35,027 bases of DNA from the NCBI RefSeq assembly GCF_004359215.1, contig NC_090613.1:6932304-6967330 (forward strand). The letters are read 5' to 3'. The position numbers and the translations under genes were made by a program. Positions 19,842 through 30,211 of this stretch are shown in pieces. This stretch comes from Bremia lactucae. Its lineage: Eukaryota; Oomycota; Peronosporomycetes; Peronosporales; Peronosporaceae. The first letter of the stretch is position 1; each line of letters starts with the position of its first letter. The notes under the pieces are model-generated. The model searched no databases. It was not told the origin of the DNA and saw only the letters and a program-made list of their open reading frames with translations.

Positions 19842-20353
19842 TAATTTGACAAGTTGACGTCCTACAACACATACCTCATCCGTTGCTGATCAAAGTGTCA
19901 ATTAATATGCAGCAATGGAACTGTACCTCAAGATGGTTTGCTGCAAAGTATCCCGACCGAAGACGTTGAGAGCGTTTTGTCTATTTAATTGGCGCGCTAA
20001 TAATATTTAATGTTCACTTTTTCTTTTGCAAAATTTGTTTCGTCGAAAGTGTTTAAATTCTCATAAACGAGTTCTGATTAAAAAGGCTATTGTTCCTGCT
20101 AGACTTCGGGTGTTTCTTATGATCGTTAAGACAAATGTATCGAATGAATAGGACGCACTTAGTTTTTTTCTTACAAAAGCAGAGATTTTTGACGAAGCTG
20201 ACTCTTCACTGATGACAGAGGCACTCGAACGATAAAAGTAGCTTTTTTACTACCTACTTAGGGTCCCCATTAAAAATTGATTGCAACGAATACTGATTAA
20301 AGACACAGAGATAATTAAAGCAATATGTCCTTGTTGCACTCATGGTCCATATT
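19842..20353. other. Intergenic between convergent PX and ACBP genes
   Basis: AT-rich with no open frames of note. Expected to hold the 3' ends of both flanking genes. No repeat was recognised. Confidence 0.5.
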
Positions 20354-21778
20354 TTACAAAGATTCTGAAGTTGACTTGTTAGTCATGATCAACTGGAGAG
20401 TATGGCTTGACGCCTTCAGTAATGGAGTGTCACCATCAATGTCTTTAATATCCACCAATGCACCGTACGTAACCTGTAACATGCAAAATCACATTATTTT
20501 TTTTGTTTCAATTTATAAAAGTAAACATTTTACCAAGAGGCGAGCTAAAGCCTCATGCTCACAACTAGCTGCGTAATGAAGGGGCGTCATACCGTCAGAA
20601 TCCTATAAGCATTAGTCGAGTATTATCGTAAAAATGTGAATAAGCACTGCTCATTACAAGACCTGTTTACCTGAATATTTGGAGACGCTTCTCGTCGAAG
20701 AAGTTCCTCCACCACTGTTGTATGTTCCCGGTCAACAGCCCAGTGTAGCATTGTCCGTCCTTCTAAGTCCTACAATTGTCAACTACTGAGTCAACGCCGT
20801 TTCTACCACCGCTTCATTAGGCTCAGCAATAATGCTCATTACCTGCACATTAACGTTTTCCCCCTGGTTTAAAGCAGCTAAAATTTTGTCCACATCTCCG
20901 GTGCTAGCATAGTGAAATACATCTTCCTTCACCTTCCACTCTTCAGTAGACCTTAAAATACCGTCTTCGATCAGTACACAAATAAAAGGTCTTCGGACAT
21001 AGTAAATGTCAATCACCACACTTACATGTCCACCTTTGGAATGCTAATAGCTCCTGCCATTCCCATTGATCCTTTTAGCGACATCGACATTTTGGCAGCC
21101 TTCGAAAGTGACCGCCCCACTATGGGAGCCCGCACATCAAATTCCTCAAATGAATCCTGTACCCACTCAAGGTAATGCTGTTTGGCCACATCTTGGTTCA
21201 CTGCGCCCAAGGCTTTCCAGCTTTCCCTACCATCGAATTACACATCGATAACAGCAACATGTTAGTTACCAGAATTTCCATCAGTAATCGACGTCATACG
21301 CACCACTTAGCCAAACCAACCATATCAATCGCAGAAGGCTTTTCCACATTACAACTACCAAACTTTGCTTGCTTGTATAGCGCATAGAGCACCAGTTTCT
21401 AAAAGCTCAAAATAATGTTTTAGTGATTGCACCAACAGGCTTGTAATAGTCGAGGTGTCACCTGTTCATTTGTCAGCTTATCCTGGCCCCGTGCCGAGAT
21501 AAAGTCGACGGCGACTTGAAACTTAGCATCCAACTCGTCCGTAGAATGCTGCAGTTATAGTTACGTCCATACACAATTCAAGTACAGTAGTTTCAATGGT
21601 TGATGAGGCATAATAATACCTCGATCATGTACTCATCGAGCGAGCAGGTTCCAGACGAATTGTCGATTGGCATTGTGTCACAAAAACAGATGCGGTGCAG
21701 TAACAAAGAAGCTATTATGGTGACCGCAGCCGCGCAAGCCGCGCTTAACCACGTCATTTCCGCCAGCTCATTGGCCAT
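20354..21778 (-). CDS. Acyl-CoA-binding protein with N-terminal membrane anchor and ankyrin repeats, eight exons
   Basis: Exons: 21778-21620, 21548-21462, 21398-21304, 21226-21026, 20951-20843, 20769-20671, 20602-20534, 20473-20354. The seven GT-AG introns (60-77 nt) give an unbroken 312-residue frame. Exon 1 encodes a hydrophobic segment ([18 protein letters not shown]), likely a membrane anchor. Exons 2-4 encode the ACBP fold: [23 protein letters not shown] (family L-Y-x-x-Y-K-Q-A), LAKWESWKALG, and a last helix YLEWVQDSF. Exons 5-8 encode about three ankyrin repeats ([38 protein letters not shown]). The domain order matches ACBD6-like proteins of animals and plant ankyrin ACBPs. Likely role: binding long-chain acyl-CoA at a membrane such as the ER. 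Confidence 0.92.
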
Positions 21779-21957
21779 TCTCGAGGATTTGCGGTAGGCA
21801 CTGCCGGTAAGAAATTTAATAAAAATATTGGGTCACGACTTCCTCAGCAAACGTTAGTGACATATAACAGCATTTCACGTTTGCCACGACTTTTGGTATG
21901 TTTCTTAAGACAAGCATTGTACAACATTGATTTTTAACATCCACGTTTGCCACTTGG

Positions 21958-21975
21958 TCATGTTTCCAAAATTAA
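21958..21975. repeat. SINE target-site duplication, left copy
   Basis: 18 bases, TCATGTTTCCAAAATTAA, repeated exactly at 22242-22259. Confidence 0.93.
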
Positions 21976-22240
21976 CCGACCTCAGTGGCCGAGTGGTTAA
22001 GCACTGGAACTGGGACCGGGAGGTAAGTGGATCGATACCCGCGGAGGGCGGTACGATGACACATCGCCGGAGATAGGCTAAAAAGCAGACGAGCAACCAT
22101 CCAATGGATGGCCGCCCTGCCAACCCGCACCGAAGGTGTGTGATAGTTGGGTGGGAGGAGGCCCTGTAGCCGAAATTCCCCATAGTGTAATGAGGGGTGC
22201 GGGGTTCCAATAAGAGAACTTCGTCAAAATTGAATCTCTA
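21976..22240 (+). mobile_element. tRNA-derived SINE, about 265 bp
   Basis: The left part resembles a tRNA with RNA polymerase III boxes: A box TGGCCGAGTGG at 21986-21996, as in Ser/Leu tRNAs, and B box GGATCGATACC at 22029-22039. After a tRNA-unrelated body it ends with TTGAATCTCTA. It is flanked by a perfect 18-bp duplication, the mark of LINE-mediated target-primed insertion. An ambiguous base N is at 22241, at the right junction. The element lies between the ACBP and DENN genes. No poly(A) tail is evident, so the partner LINE may recognise another 3' end. Confidence 0.9.
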
Positions 22241-22241
22241 N

Positions 22242-22259
22242 TCATGTTTCCAAAATTAA
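22242..22259. repeat. SINE target-site duplication, right copy
   Basis: Identical to 21958-21975. Confidence 0.93.
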
Positions 22260-22480
22260 AATTTCGGTGAAAAAGTCAATTTCTACAGCGATTTATTAGT
22301 CGTCCTGTTCATAATAAATCAAACCGAGAATTACTTTACAAAAAAAAACAGTTATCAAGCGAATCAAGAAAAACGCCAAGACCCATTTCCAAAATTGAGT
22401 CACTGCACTATTTTAGAACGCTCTAATTTAGTGCAGCCAGCTCTTGTAAATTTTTCAATAAGTATGTCTCACTATAAATA

Positions 22481-25093
22481 CTATCTTGTCACTGAAGCAA
22501 TCTCGTGTGAAAAGATTTGAGTTTCCAAGAAGGTGCGAAAAAATGCTTGTTCGCGCGGAGGTAGCCGGTGAAGGAACGCGAGACGATCAAACACTACTAC
22601 GTAGTCGAAGTCGTCAGATAAAACAAAGCGGAATTCTTCAACTGTCTGTAGAAGGGTTGCCATTGCTTCCCGAAAGCATAACCGGACATGGTCTTGGGGA
22701 AAGCCGCATACAGACGATGCTTCTGACTTGCTGTCAAGCATCGGCACAAGATCACTAAAGAAAACTTTAGGTTTAAGCAAGTGGAGCAGTTGCATCGTCA
22801 AAGGTCCGCGGACATTCTGAGGAAGTTGCAGCCGACCAGGAGAGTCGATTGCGTCAGCATCCAAATCCACTACGACAATACCATCACCACAGCCTTCACG
22901 CTCAAGCATCTCACGCAAGTCCGTACGATTGCTAGAATGCACGCCAAACAAATAAGGCGTTGGGCATTGCAAACACTCAAGCATACTTTTGGGCAAGATT
23001 GGTGCAAATACATGGCTCCATTCTAATGGGGCAATCAAACTTTTCAATGTCTCGCCCACGGATGTAAGCACGGAGTACCGCGAGCTCACGAGCACAATTT
23101 GCCTTTCTAAGAGCATACATGTGATCAAATCTATCACATGCTCGACTGACAAGCAGCTAAATAGCTCCTCCATGCTAAAGTCCACATACATATCAAGTGC
23201 CGAGAGAGATTTCACGCTATCATTTAAAGCCGTAGCAGTTGCAAAATCGAAAGGCATAAGTAACTTTGCCATTTGATGCGTGGAAGGCAACCAATTTATA
23301 TCCGAGAGGTATACTTCATCATCCTGCATAGCCGCATGTAGGGAATTCAAACGCTGCTTAAGTGTGTCAAGTATTGGATATCGGCTGATGATGCAAAGCC
23401 CTGCCGGAACGTATACTTCAAGACCCTCTGTCTCTTGCAATACTTGCTCAAGTGGCCCAAGCTTGCTTGGATCATTTAATGGGACGTATCGTGTGAGGCA
23501 AGCACCGTAAAATGCTTTGTCAGCGTTTCCAATCGTCATGTAAAAAAGTGACGGCTGTGGGCATGTACTAGAGTGTACAACATCTTCCCCTGAGGGGCGG
23601 AAAAACGCTTCAATGTGGTCTGGAATAGCGTGATGATGGTACACATCACTGCTACTCTCGCTCTGCTTCGTGGGGTCAGCCAAGGTGTGCAATACTTGTT
23701 TGACCAGCTGTGAATGCGATCGGTCATTCACATCAAGATGAAAACTCAGGATGGAGCTGATGAGCGATTTATCTTGTGGATCACCGCGTAGTTGACTTTG
23801 AACCAAATCTCGTAGCGTAAAAGTTGTCCTTCGCACTCGTTGGGGTTGATGCGACGCCACATTCATACACTGAAACAATTCTTGAAGTGTCGTCATACTA
23901 CTATCGGAAGCTGTGCTCGATTGGTCACACGCAGTGGGAAAGGAGGAGCCAGACGGACTGAGTAAACGACTCTGGTACGACGCAACGAGTGACTTGAATG
24001 ATTGACTGGCCATAAATCTTACAAAATGATTGACCTTAAGGTCAGCCTCAATCACACTTTGAATACGCTCGACAGTCTGAAAAATGTCTTCAGCATCCGT
24101 GAGTGAGAAGCTCCCAGCATCAAGGCAGCAAGCCACACGTAGCTCGTAGTCATGCAACAGAGTCTGTTCTGCCTCACCTACCAATGTTACGCGCGTGCTT
24201 GCATTCAACGATAAATATTTCTTTGTGATCCGACTGCCCATTGCAAGCAGCTGCTCAATGAAATCGCCAGTTTGTCGTTCATTTTCTAATTTTTGCTCAT
24301 CGTCTTCACTCCCTTGCACTGCATGAATAAAATCCTCGAGAACTGGCAGAAACTGATACCGAAAGTCCATCCAGAGACTAAGTAGCTGGTGCGTTCGCTC
24401 CTTAAATAAAAAGACCCAAAACACGCTGCACAATCTTCGGTTGCCCATCACACGGTCTAGCGTCAAGAATGTCGACCCTCGGCGTTGTATACGGCCACGT
24501 GACGGTGTGCTCGTCATAGACAATGGCAAGCTACCTCGGGATACTAAAGTCGGCGAGTAGCCCATCTCTATCTGATGCACTTCATCTGTACTGTCATCTG
24601 ACACGTCGCTGTCATGAAATGTGAGTCGAGAACTAGCTATAAGCGCCGCAAACTCGGGCGTGGCGACAAATTGAGAGAAACTCGGCTGCAGCGCCTTTTT
24701 GACAGCAGCCTCAGCCTCCTGAAACAGGTCCGTCTTCGCTGCCAGTCCCGAGTAAAGCATGAGATCGTTTCGTAAGAGTTTACCAAAATTCCATACAGAC
24801 TTGTTAAGAATACGAAGATTCTCGGACGCTATGTCCAAAAAAGCGTCGGGACTCATGTACTTGGCGATGATTTTACTAGCGTACCGTTGTCGGTAAACTT
24901 CTGCGTCACTCTCGGGCTCCAGCGAGTGTTTGTCAAAGACACATCCTTTCTTAAACTCGTCGACGCTTACTAGAAAGAGTAAGCGCGCGAACCCTTTAGC
25001 GTCGGAGGAAGAAAGGTGCTGCAGGAACATTGCATGAAGGTGCGGATCGGTCACGACGGCGTCCAGCGTCACGAGGGGCTCAACGGTTGGCAT
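22481..25093 (-). CDS. RGS-RGS-DENN multidomain protein, single exon, 870 residues
   Basis: Uninterrupted frame from ATG 25093. Residues about 8-155 look like an RGS/RGS-like helical domain (VTDPHLHAMFLQHLSSSDA, LLFLVSVDEFKKG). Residues about 208-380 are a second one (DRVMGNRRLCSVFWVFLF, then VNHFVRFMASQSFKSLV). From about residue 510 comes a DENN module: uDENN-like SLFYMTIGNADKAFYG, then the core DENN at about 640-740 (EELFSCLSVEHVIDLITC, LLERQIVLVSSRYSVLTSVG, LEWSHVFAPILPKSML, PTPYLFGVHSS), then a C-terminal dDENN-like helix region to residue 870. DENN domains are Rab guanine-nucleotide exchange factors; RGS domains accelerate Galpha GTP hydrolysis or serve as docking modules. The protein could link G-protein signalling with vesicle traffic (inference). 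The middle region (380-500) is Ser-rich and probably disordered. Confidence 0.9.
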   Translation of the reverse strand: MPTVEPLVTLDAVVTDPHLHAMFLQHLSSSDAKGFARLLFLVSVDEFKKGCVFDKHSLEPESDAEVYRQRYASKIIAKYMSPDAFLDIASENLRILNKSVWNFGKLLRNDLMLYSGLAAKTDLFQEAEAAVKKALQPSFSQFVATPEFAALIASSRLTFHDSDVSDDSTDEVHQIEMGYSPTLVSRGSLPLSMTSTPSRGRIQRRGSTFLTLDRVMGNRRLCSVFWVFLFKERTHQLLSLWMDFRYQFLPVLEDFIHAVQGSEDDEQKLENERQTGDFIEQLLAMGSRITKKYLSLNASTRVTLVGEAEQTLLHDYELRVACCLDAGSFSLTDAEDIFQTVERIQSVIEADLKVNHFVRFMASQSFKSLVASYQSRLLSPSGSSFPTACDQSSTASDSSMTTLQELFQCMNVASHQPQRVRRTTFTLRDLVQSQLRGDPQDKSLISSILSFHLDVNDRSHSQLVKQVLHTLADPTKQSESSSDVYHHHAIPDHIEAFFRPSGEDVVHSSTCPQPSLFYMTIGNADKAFYGACLTRYVPLNDPSKLGPLEQVLQETEGLEVYVPAGLCIISRYPILDTLKQRLNSLHAAMQDDEVYLSDINWLPSTHQMAKLLMPFDFATATALNDSVKSLSALDMYVDFSMEELFSCLSVEHVIDLITCMLLERQIVLVSSRYSVLTSVGETLKSLIAPLEWSHVFAPILPKSMLECLQCPTPYLFGVHSSNRTDLREMLEREGCGDGIVVVDLDADAIDSPGRLQLPQNVRGPLTMQLLHLLKPKVFFSDLVPMLDSKSEASSVCGFPQDHVRLCFREAMATLLQTVEEFRFVLSDDFDYVVVFDRLAFLHRLPPREQAFFRTFLETQIFSHEIASVTR

Positions 25094-26695
25094 CAGAGGC
25101 GTGAGATGCGAGACCGAAGACTAAGAGTAAATAAATTATTGTATGTGCGTATATGTCGACGCATAGGCGCGACTGGGAAAAAGACAGGCGCGACACGCCG
25201 AGTTTTTCCTGACAGAACTGACTCCGGCCTGATACAGTGTACTAGACACGGTTTAAACAGTACAATGACAGCTGCGGGCTCTGATGCCAAATCAGCATGA
25301 GTAACGCAGGTTAACGTCCGACTTCGCTATATTTAGGCCATGTACCTACATGCTTACTGAGCGTAAATCGAGAACACTTAAAATTTCTCACGGCTATCGC
25401 GTTACTTAAGCATCAGCAAGAGCGCATGGCTTTCATGTTGAAAACAAATCGTGACAAAGGTTACGCCATCAATCAGGTGGCGAAAGTGGAAGTGTAAAAA
25501 AGAAGCGGACCATTCAGGTGCAAGTAAAACATTTGAAAGATGACTTGAAGGAACATTACTTCTTGATTCAAAGTCTAGCCTTAATCTTGATGTAAATTTT
25601 TGTTGACAAGCGATTTATAAAAAATAGACGCAAGACCATCAAAGGAAAACAACAAAGGAGTATTTTGTTGAAGCTGATCATCCACTTTTTTGTAGCGATC
25701 TGAACAATTTTGGACAGGGTCTATCTTTTTAAACATTAAAATTTCGCTTGTTGCCAGCACTTGCGCAATGAATGGATGTTGAAAGAAAATGATGATCCCG
25801 AAAAGACTCGGCTTATTTTTACACGTTACTTACGAGAGTAAGACGTGCTTTTATATGATCATTGCTTCTTTCATGAGCGATAGTCGATCACCTTAATGCA
25901 TATCTCGTGATCTTTTGCGGACCATTTTAGTGCCTTGCGAAGTTATTCAAGTTCATTCCACCAGATGACAACAATATAAGTTACAATGGAAAAACAAGAA
26001 TCAATATTATGTAGGCAGTGGTTTGGACAAATTGCCGCTGAAATCGGGAAATTCCCTTGAATATCTTGAGGGTTAGCAATACAAGCCTCTCACGGTCTGA
26101 TAGCGCCTTTTTATGCTTGATATTCAGTTAAGGCTACTTTGTAGCTATATTCGATTCTAATTTTGGTAAACGGAGTGTAGGCTTTAAATGGCTTTGTTGC
26201 CTGCTGCATGGACGTGTCATAGTACCGTAAGCTTTAGCTGGAGCCCTCGGAACCGGATGTTGAGACGATTCTGCAGACGATTTTTACAGATGATTATATA
26301 GAAGCCATCCGAATTGGAAATTCCCCTTAAGTGTCCCACAGGGGATTATTTACCAATTAAAGAACTCTTCATCATTCCCTTGAATGGCCGCTTCAAACGA
26401 GACTTTCGAGACTTTGGCGTTCGACGTATCCATCAACAGACTACATGCAATATATATACAATCTACAGAAAGTCCTAGAGGATAAAACGATTTCGTTCGA
26501 TTCCTTCAACAGAAAAAATGTGACGTTAAATATTTCTTTTGCTAAGGCGAGCTGTTGGAGCTGCACAAAAAATAATGTGAAGAATGCATAGACAGTGTAT
26601 ACAAAAGAGACATCAGGAGAGAAAGAAAAAGTGCAGGTTTCGTAGCTTTCATACGTATAATTCAGCATTTCAAATCCAATACATTTTAAAAAGGG
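25094..26695. other. 1.6 kb without a recognisable gene
   Basis: Stops in all frames. Short coding-like bits on the plus strand (around 25500-25560 and 26300-26440) match nothing I recognise and may be remains of a decayed gene or transposon. The first 150 bases probably contain the promoter and 5' UTR of the RGS-DENN gene. Confidence 0.5.
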
Positions 26696-26944
26696 GGTTG
26701 GAGAACCGTTGTTGTGGTTCATTAACTTCATGGGTATAATACCCTTTTATCCAATACTGTTTAGAATAGGATAAAAGGGAATTTTAACCATAAAGTAAAT
26801 GTACGATCGCGCCAGATATAAATCTGGCGGTCGAAATCTATTTTTAAATTCGCTAGGGTAAGGATTTAGATTAAATAATTATAGAAAGTTCCGTTCCCTT
26901 TTTTGATCTTATAGCGTTAAGTGCCTTCCTAAGGCTTGCGCATT
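26696..26944 (+). mobile_element. 5' LTR of the right gypsy element
   Basis: About 249 bp, collinear with 33058-33307, from GGTTGGAGAACCGTTGTTGTGG-like sequence to AAGTGCCTTCCTAAGGCTTGCGCATT-like sequence, with scattered substitutions and short indels. No TG...CA ends and no target duplication are obvious, so the exact ends are uncertain by a few bases. Confidence 0.85.
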
Positions 26945-27024
26945 TCATGCATGCAAGGCTTAAAGCATTCGTGTGATAGGAGACCTTCTTGATCGGCCAG
27001 GTAAAAGATCACTTAGCGGCATCT

Positions 27025-27847
27025 ATGCCAACCCGGTACATCTCTGTACCTGACTCAGAGCCGAAGGCTCGCCCTCAAGCTGTCAATGTGAAGACATTTG
27101 AGGAAAAAGAGGGAGAAAAACTCCTTTTTTGGATTAAGCAGATGGAAATATCCATTGATTCCGCCTTGTTCTTAACAGAACGGCAAAAGGTGAATATTGC
27201 CATTTCCAAACTTGGAGGTAGAGCCATGGAATGGGCACTATCGTGCAATATGTCCAAAACGACGCTTTCCCTTCATGGGATTCGCTGAAACAGCAAATGA
27301 CTAGTATGTTTGCACCGCCTGATCAGGCTTTTCGCATGCGAGCATGGCTCCTAGCGACTCGACAGGGTGAACGAACCCTACGGGGCTTTGTCCAAAGTTG
27401 AGAACTCTCATTGCATCTATGCTTCAAGACCCGGTGCAAGAAGCAATTGTGGTAAAAATTTTTTGGGGGTCTCAACAAGGGCGTCGCCCGACGAAATTAT
27501 TCCAATCCCATCCTGCTACTTACAAAGAGGCAGTTGCCATAGCGCTACGCGCTGAATTCGACTTTAAGTCTACTCGCGTTAGCACGCCTATTTACCGAAC
27601 AAGCTCTTCGAGCAAATGGGTACCGTCTAATAGACCGGAACCCATGGATCTTAATCTCGTTGAGGAAGGAGAAGAGGCTTTTCAAGCTGTGGAACAGCAT
27701 AAGCACATTCGATGTTATATGTACGGAAGCACAAAACATTTACGTCCGGCCTGTCCCCTGCGTGATACGCGTTTATCTCGAAAGAGCACCAATTCCGACC
27801 TATACCAGAAATCTGGTACGGTGCGGGGAAACGTCGATACCCAGTAG
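27025..27847 (+). pseudogene. Gag of the right gypsy element, frameshifted
   Basis: Begins MPTRYISVPDSEP at 27025. The capsid core includes FEEKEGEKLLFWIKQMEI and ISKLGGRAMEWALS (motif L-G-G-x-A-x-x-W). The frame changes near 27240-27250, is open to a TGA near 27402, then continues in another frame to 27847. The latter has the nucleocapsid zinc knuckle HIRCYMYGSTKHLRPACP, in which the second cysteine of C-x2-C-x4-H-x4-C is Tyr. At least two frameshifts prevent a normal Gag. Confidence 0.85.
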
Positions 27848-28169
27848 GTCCGGGGCGCCCTACTGTGGAAGACCTCGGTTCCATAGATCGATTGGACGTC
27901 TAAGACCTTAAGCGCCACGCGCAATGTTCCTAGCAAAGTTTTGGAGAGTCATGAACCCACCTTTGCAGGGCAACAAAAGCGCTATTGGCGCGGATTATTG
28001 AATGAGACTGTCAGTGTTTTTGACATTGGCATGTCTGAGTTAATAAAGTCGAATGTAAAAAAAACACTAATTCTGAGCCCTACTCAGCAGAAATAAATGG
28101 AACGGCACGTACTCCGTCGAGTGAAATTCGTTGTAATAACGATTCACTGAATGCTATAAGCATAGTTGG

Positions 28170-28460
28170 CCTAAGGGCCAATCATCATGGGTGCAAGATC
28201 CCTGAGATACGTGATGTGGCACGTCTTAGTCCACCGAGTATGGTCGGCCGAAGTGGCATCATACTGAGTGTCAGTAGTGACAGTGTTGGCGGTTCGCCAG
28301 GACCCCAAGGGTGCAATAATTCTATGAAACGTGGAGTGGCACGTCTAAGTCCACCGAGTGTGGTTGGCCGAGGTGGTACCATACTGAGGGTCAGCAGTGA
28401 CACTATTGGTGGTTCGCTAGGGTATTTTGGGTCAAACCCTTCCAATGCACGTGAAGCGAC
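28170..28460 (+). repeat. In-frame tandem repeat, 120-bp period
   Basis: Two full units start at 28216 and 28336 (each beginning GTGGCACGTC), with partial units on either side (GGGTGCAAGAT...ACGTGAT before the first). In the plus frame each unit codes about 40 residues with VARLSPPSMVGR and SVSSDSVGGS-type strings. The period is a multiple of three, so the repeat keeps the frame. It lies between Gag and RT, in the protease or its linker region. Confidence 0.8.
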
Positions 28461-28899
28461 ACGTAAACGTTCGCTGGATAAGGAAGTTGAGTTACCTAAC
28501 TCATTGTAGGATGTCAAATTAGACACCATGTCTTGTATAGAACCAATACAGGCTGGAAAATCCGGGGACGTAAATGTCCCGGGCTCTAAGAAGCATATTG
28601 TATCTACTCCAAGACAGGGGAAACGCGAAGCGTGTAAACCATCACAAAGTGATACGAGCGAGCAATTACATACGCTTGTAAATGGTGTAGCCGGTAACAT
28701 TTAGGGGTAAGTTAGCCTTGCGGCAATTTCTTCGTTACATGCTCTTTTAGAGCTAGACAAAATGTCTATAGATGAGTGCGGTCGAGCCTTAAAGACTGGC
28801 GAATGGTGCTCATTCGACCTACGACTGAGTTAAACTCATTGTCACATGTGTCCTGGATGACACAAAGCTGCACTAAGTGCGCGGAGTGGGTCATCGATC

Positions 28900-29720
28900 C
28901 TTAAAGATCCTACAGATCCCTTTTATTCCTTGATTAAGGATTTCCAAGATGTGATATGTACCAATCCACCGTTCGTTCTACCTCCGAAAAGAGGTGTCCG
29001 CCATAGAATTGACTTGGTTCCTGAAACCAAATACTGTGTCACACGACAGTGGCCTTCACCAAGAGAACAGTGCGACGTTATTGACGATTTCTTTCGTGCT
29101 AAGCACGAGGCGGGACTGGAACGAGAGAGCAAATTTCCCCATTCGACACCAACATTTTGTGTCAAAAAAAACAAATGATAAAGGGCGCATTGTACATGCT
29201 TATAATTAGCTTAATGCTGCCGCACAAACCCCCATTCCTAGAAATGATGTTCTTCAGAACAATATGGTGGATGTACAATGTACAGTGCACTTGACTTACC
29301 CGATGGTTAGTATCAACAACTCATGCGAGCAAGCGACATCCCGCTTACAGCGCTTAGCACCCCAAGCGGTATGCTTTGGGAGTGGTTGGTTATGCCAGGA
29401 GGGCTTTCCAACGCCCCGTCAACATTTAATCGTCTAGTGACGCAACTGTGTCGCCCTCATTGAGGTTATGCACAGACTTACTTTGATAACATTTTTGTCC
29501 ATAGTCGGGCCGAGCAGGGTCGGTCGGATAAAGAAAACGAATTAGACCATTTCGAGCAGTGCTCGAGTGTATGCGCACAAATAAATTGTATGCCAATGCA
29601 TCTAAATGCATTTTTAGCGCAGACGAAATTCCTGTCTTAGGGTGCTTCACTGAAGAAGCGTGGCCTTAGAGCGGATCACGCTAAGGTAAAAGCCATAGTA
29701 GATTGGCCGGTTCCTAAAAC
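28900..29720 (+). pseudogene. Reverse transcriptase of the right gypsy element, catalytic motif mutated
   Basis: 28930-29178 codes the RT start (RIDLVPETKYCVTRQWPSPRE). Around 29370-29430 the other frame reads GMLWEWLVMPGGLSNAP, the conserved fingers/palm motif. The catalytic box at about 29478-29489 reads YFDN where YFDD is expected, an Asp-to-Asn change consistent with one G-to-A transition. Several frame breaks occur (for example a stop after FCVKKNK at 29178). Confidence 0.88.
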
Positions 29721-29724
29721 CCAA

Positions 29725-30211
29725 AGAATTTTGCGTAAGTGGTTGGGTCTCGCCAATTATTTACACAAATATAGTGAAAATTACGCTGATATGGCTAGGC
29801 CATTATCTCATCTCCTTCAAAAGGATACAGATTGGTGCTGGACTAGCACAGAACATAATGCTTATCAATCAGTTAAGGATAGTCTTATTTATGCCCCGGT
29901 CCTGGGCACTGCCTAATCTAAATTGGCCTTTCAGTGTCGTTTGTGACGCTTCGGATTTTGCCATTGGCAGTGCTCTGTTACAAATAGATGTTGATGGGCG
30001 TGAACACGTTATTGCGTTCGAGTCTAGACAGCTTAAATTTGCGGAAAAGAACTACCCAGTTCATGACAAAGAGTTACTTGCTGTGAAGTATGATCTCGTC
30101 AAATTCAAAGTTCATCTACTCGGCGTTAAGCCGTTTGTGTTATATACAGATCATGCGTCATTACGCACGGCAACTAAGTCGCCCCATCTTTCCCAGAGAA
30201 TGGCCCGATGA
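29725..30211 (+). pseudogene. Connection and RNase H domain of the right gypsy element
   Basis: 29731-29916 codes the RT connection ([20 protein letters not shown]). From 29930 the next frame has RNase [15 protein letters not shown] (first Asp), [19 protein letters not shown] (Glu), VLYTDHASL (Asp). The RNase H piece alone keeps its active-site residues, but it is separated from RT by a frameshift near 29915-29935 and ends at a stop at 30211. Confidence 0.88.

Noticed and set aside
21986..22039. Possible functional tRNA gene at the A/B boxes
   Set aside because: The acceptor and anticodon stems do not pair properly and it is part of a 265-bp unit with target duplications; a SINE head, not a tRNA gene.
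21905..22210. 101-codon minus-strand ORF
   Set aside because: It lies inside the SINE on the opposite strand and has no protein-family resemblance; a shadow of the repeat.
28185..28700. 171-codon minus-strand ORF with internal repeats
   Set aside because: Mirror of the tandem repeat in the plus-strand gypsy polyprotein; repeats with a period of three keep both strands open.
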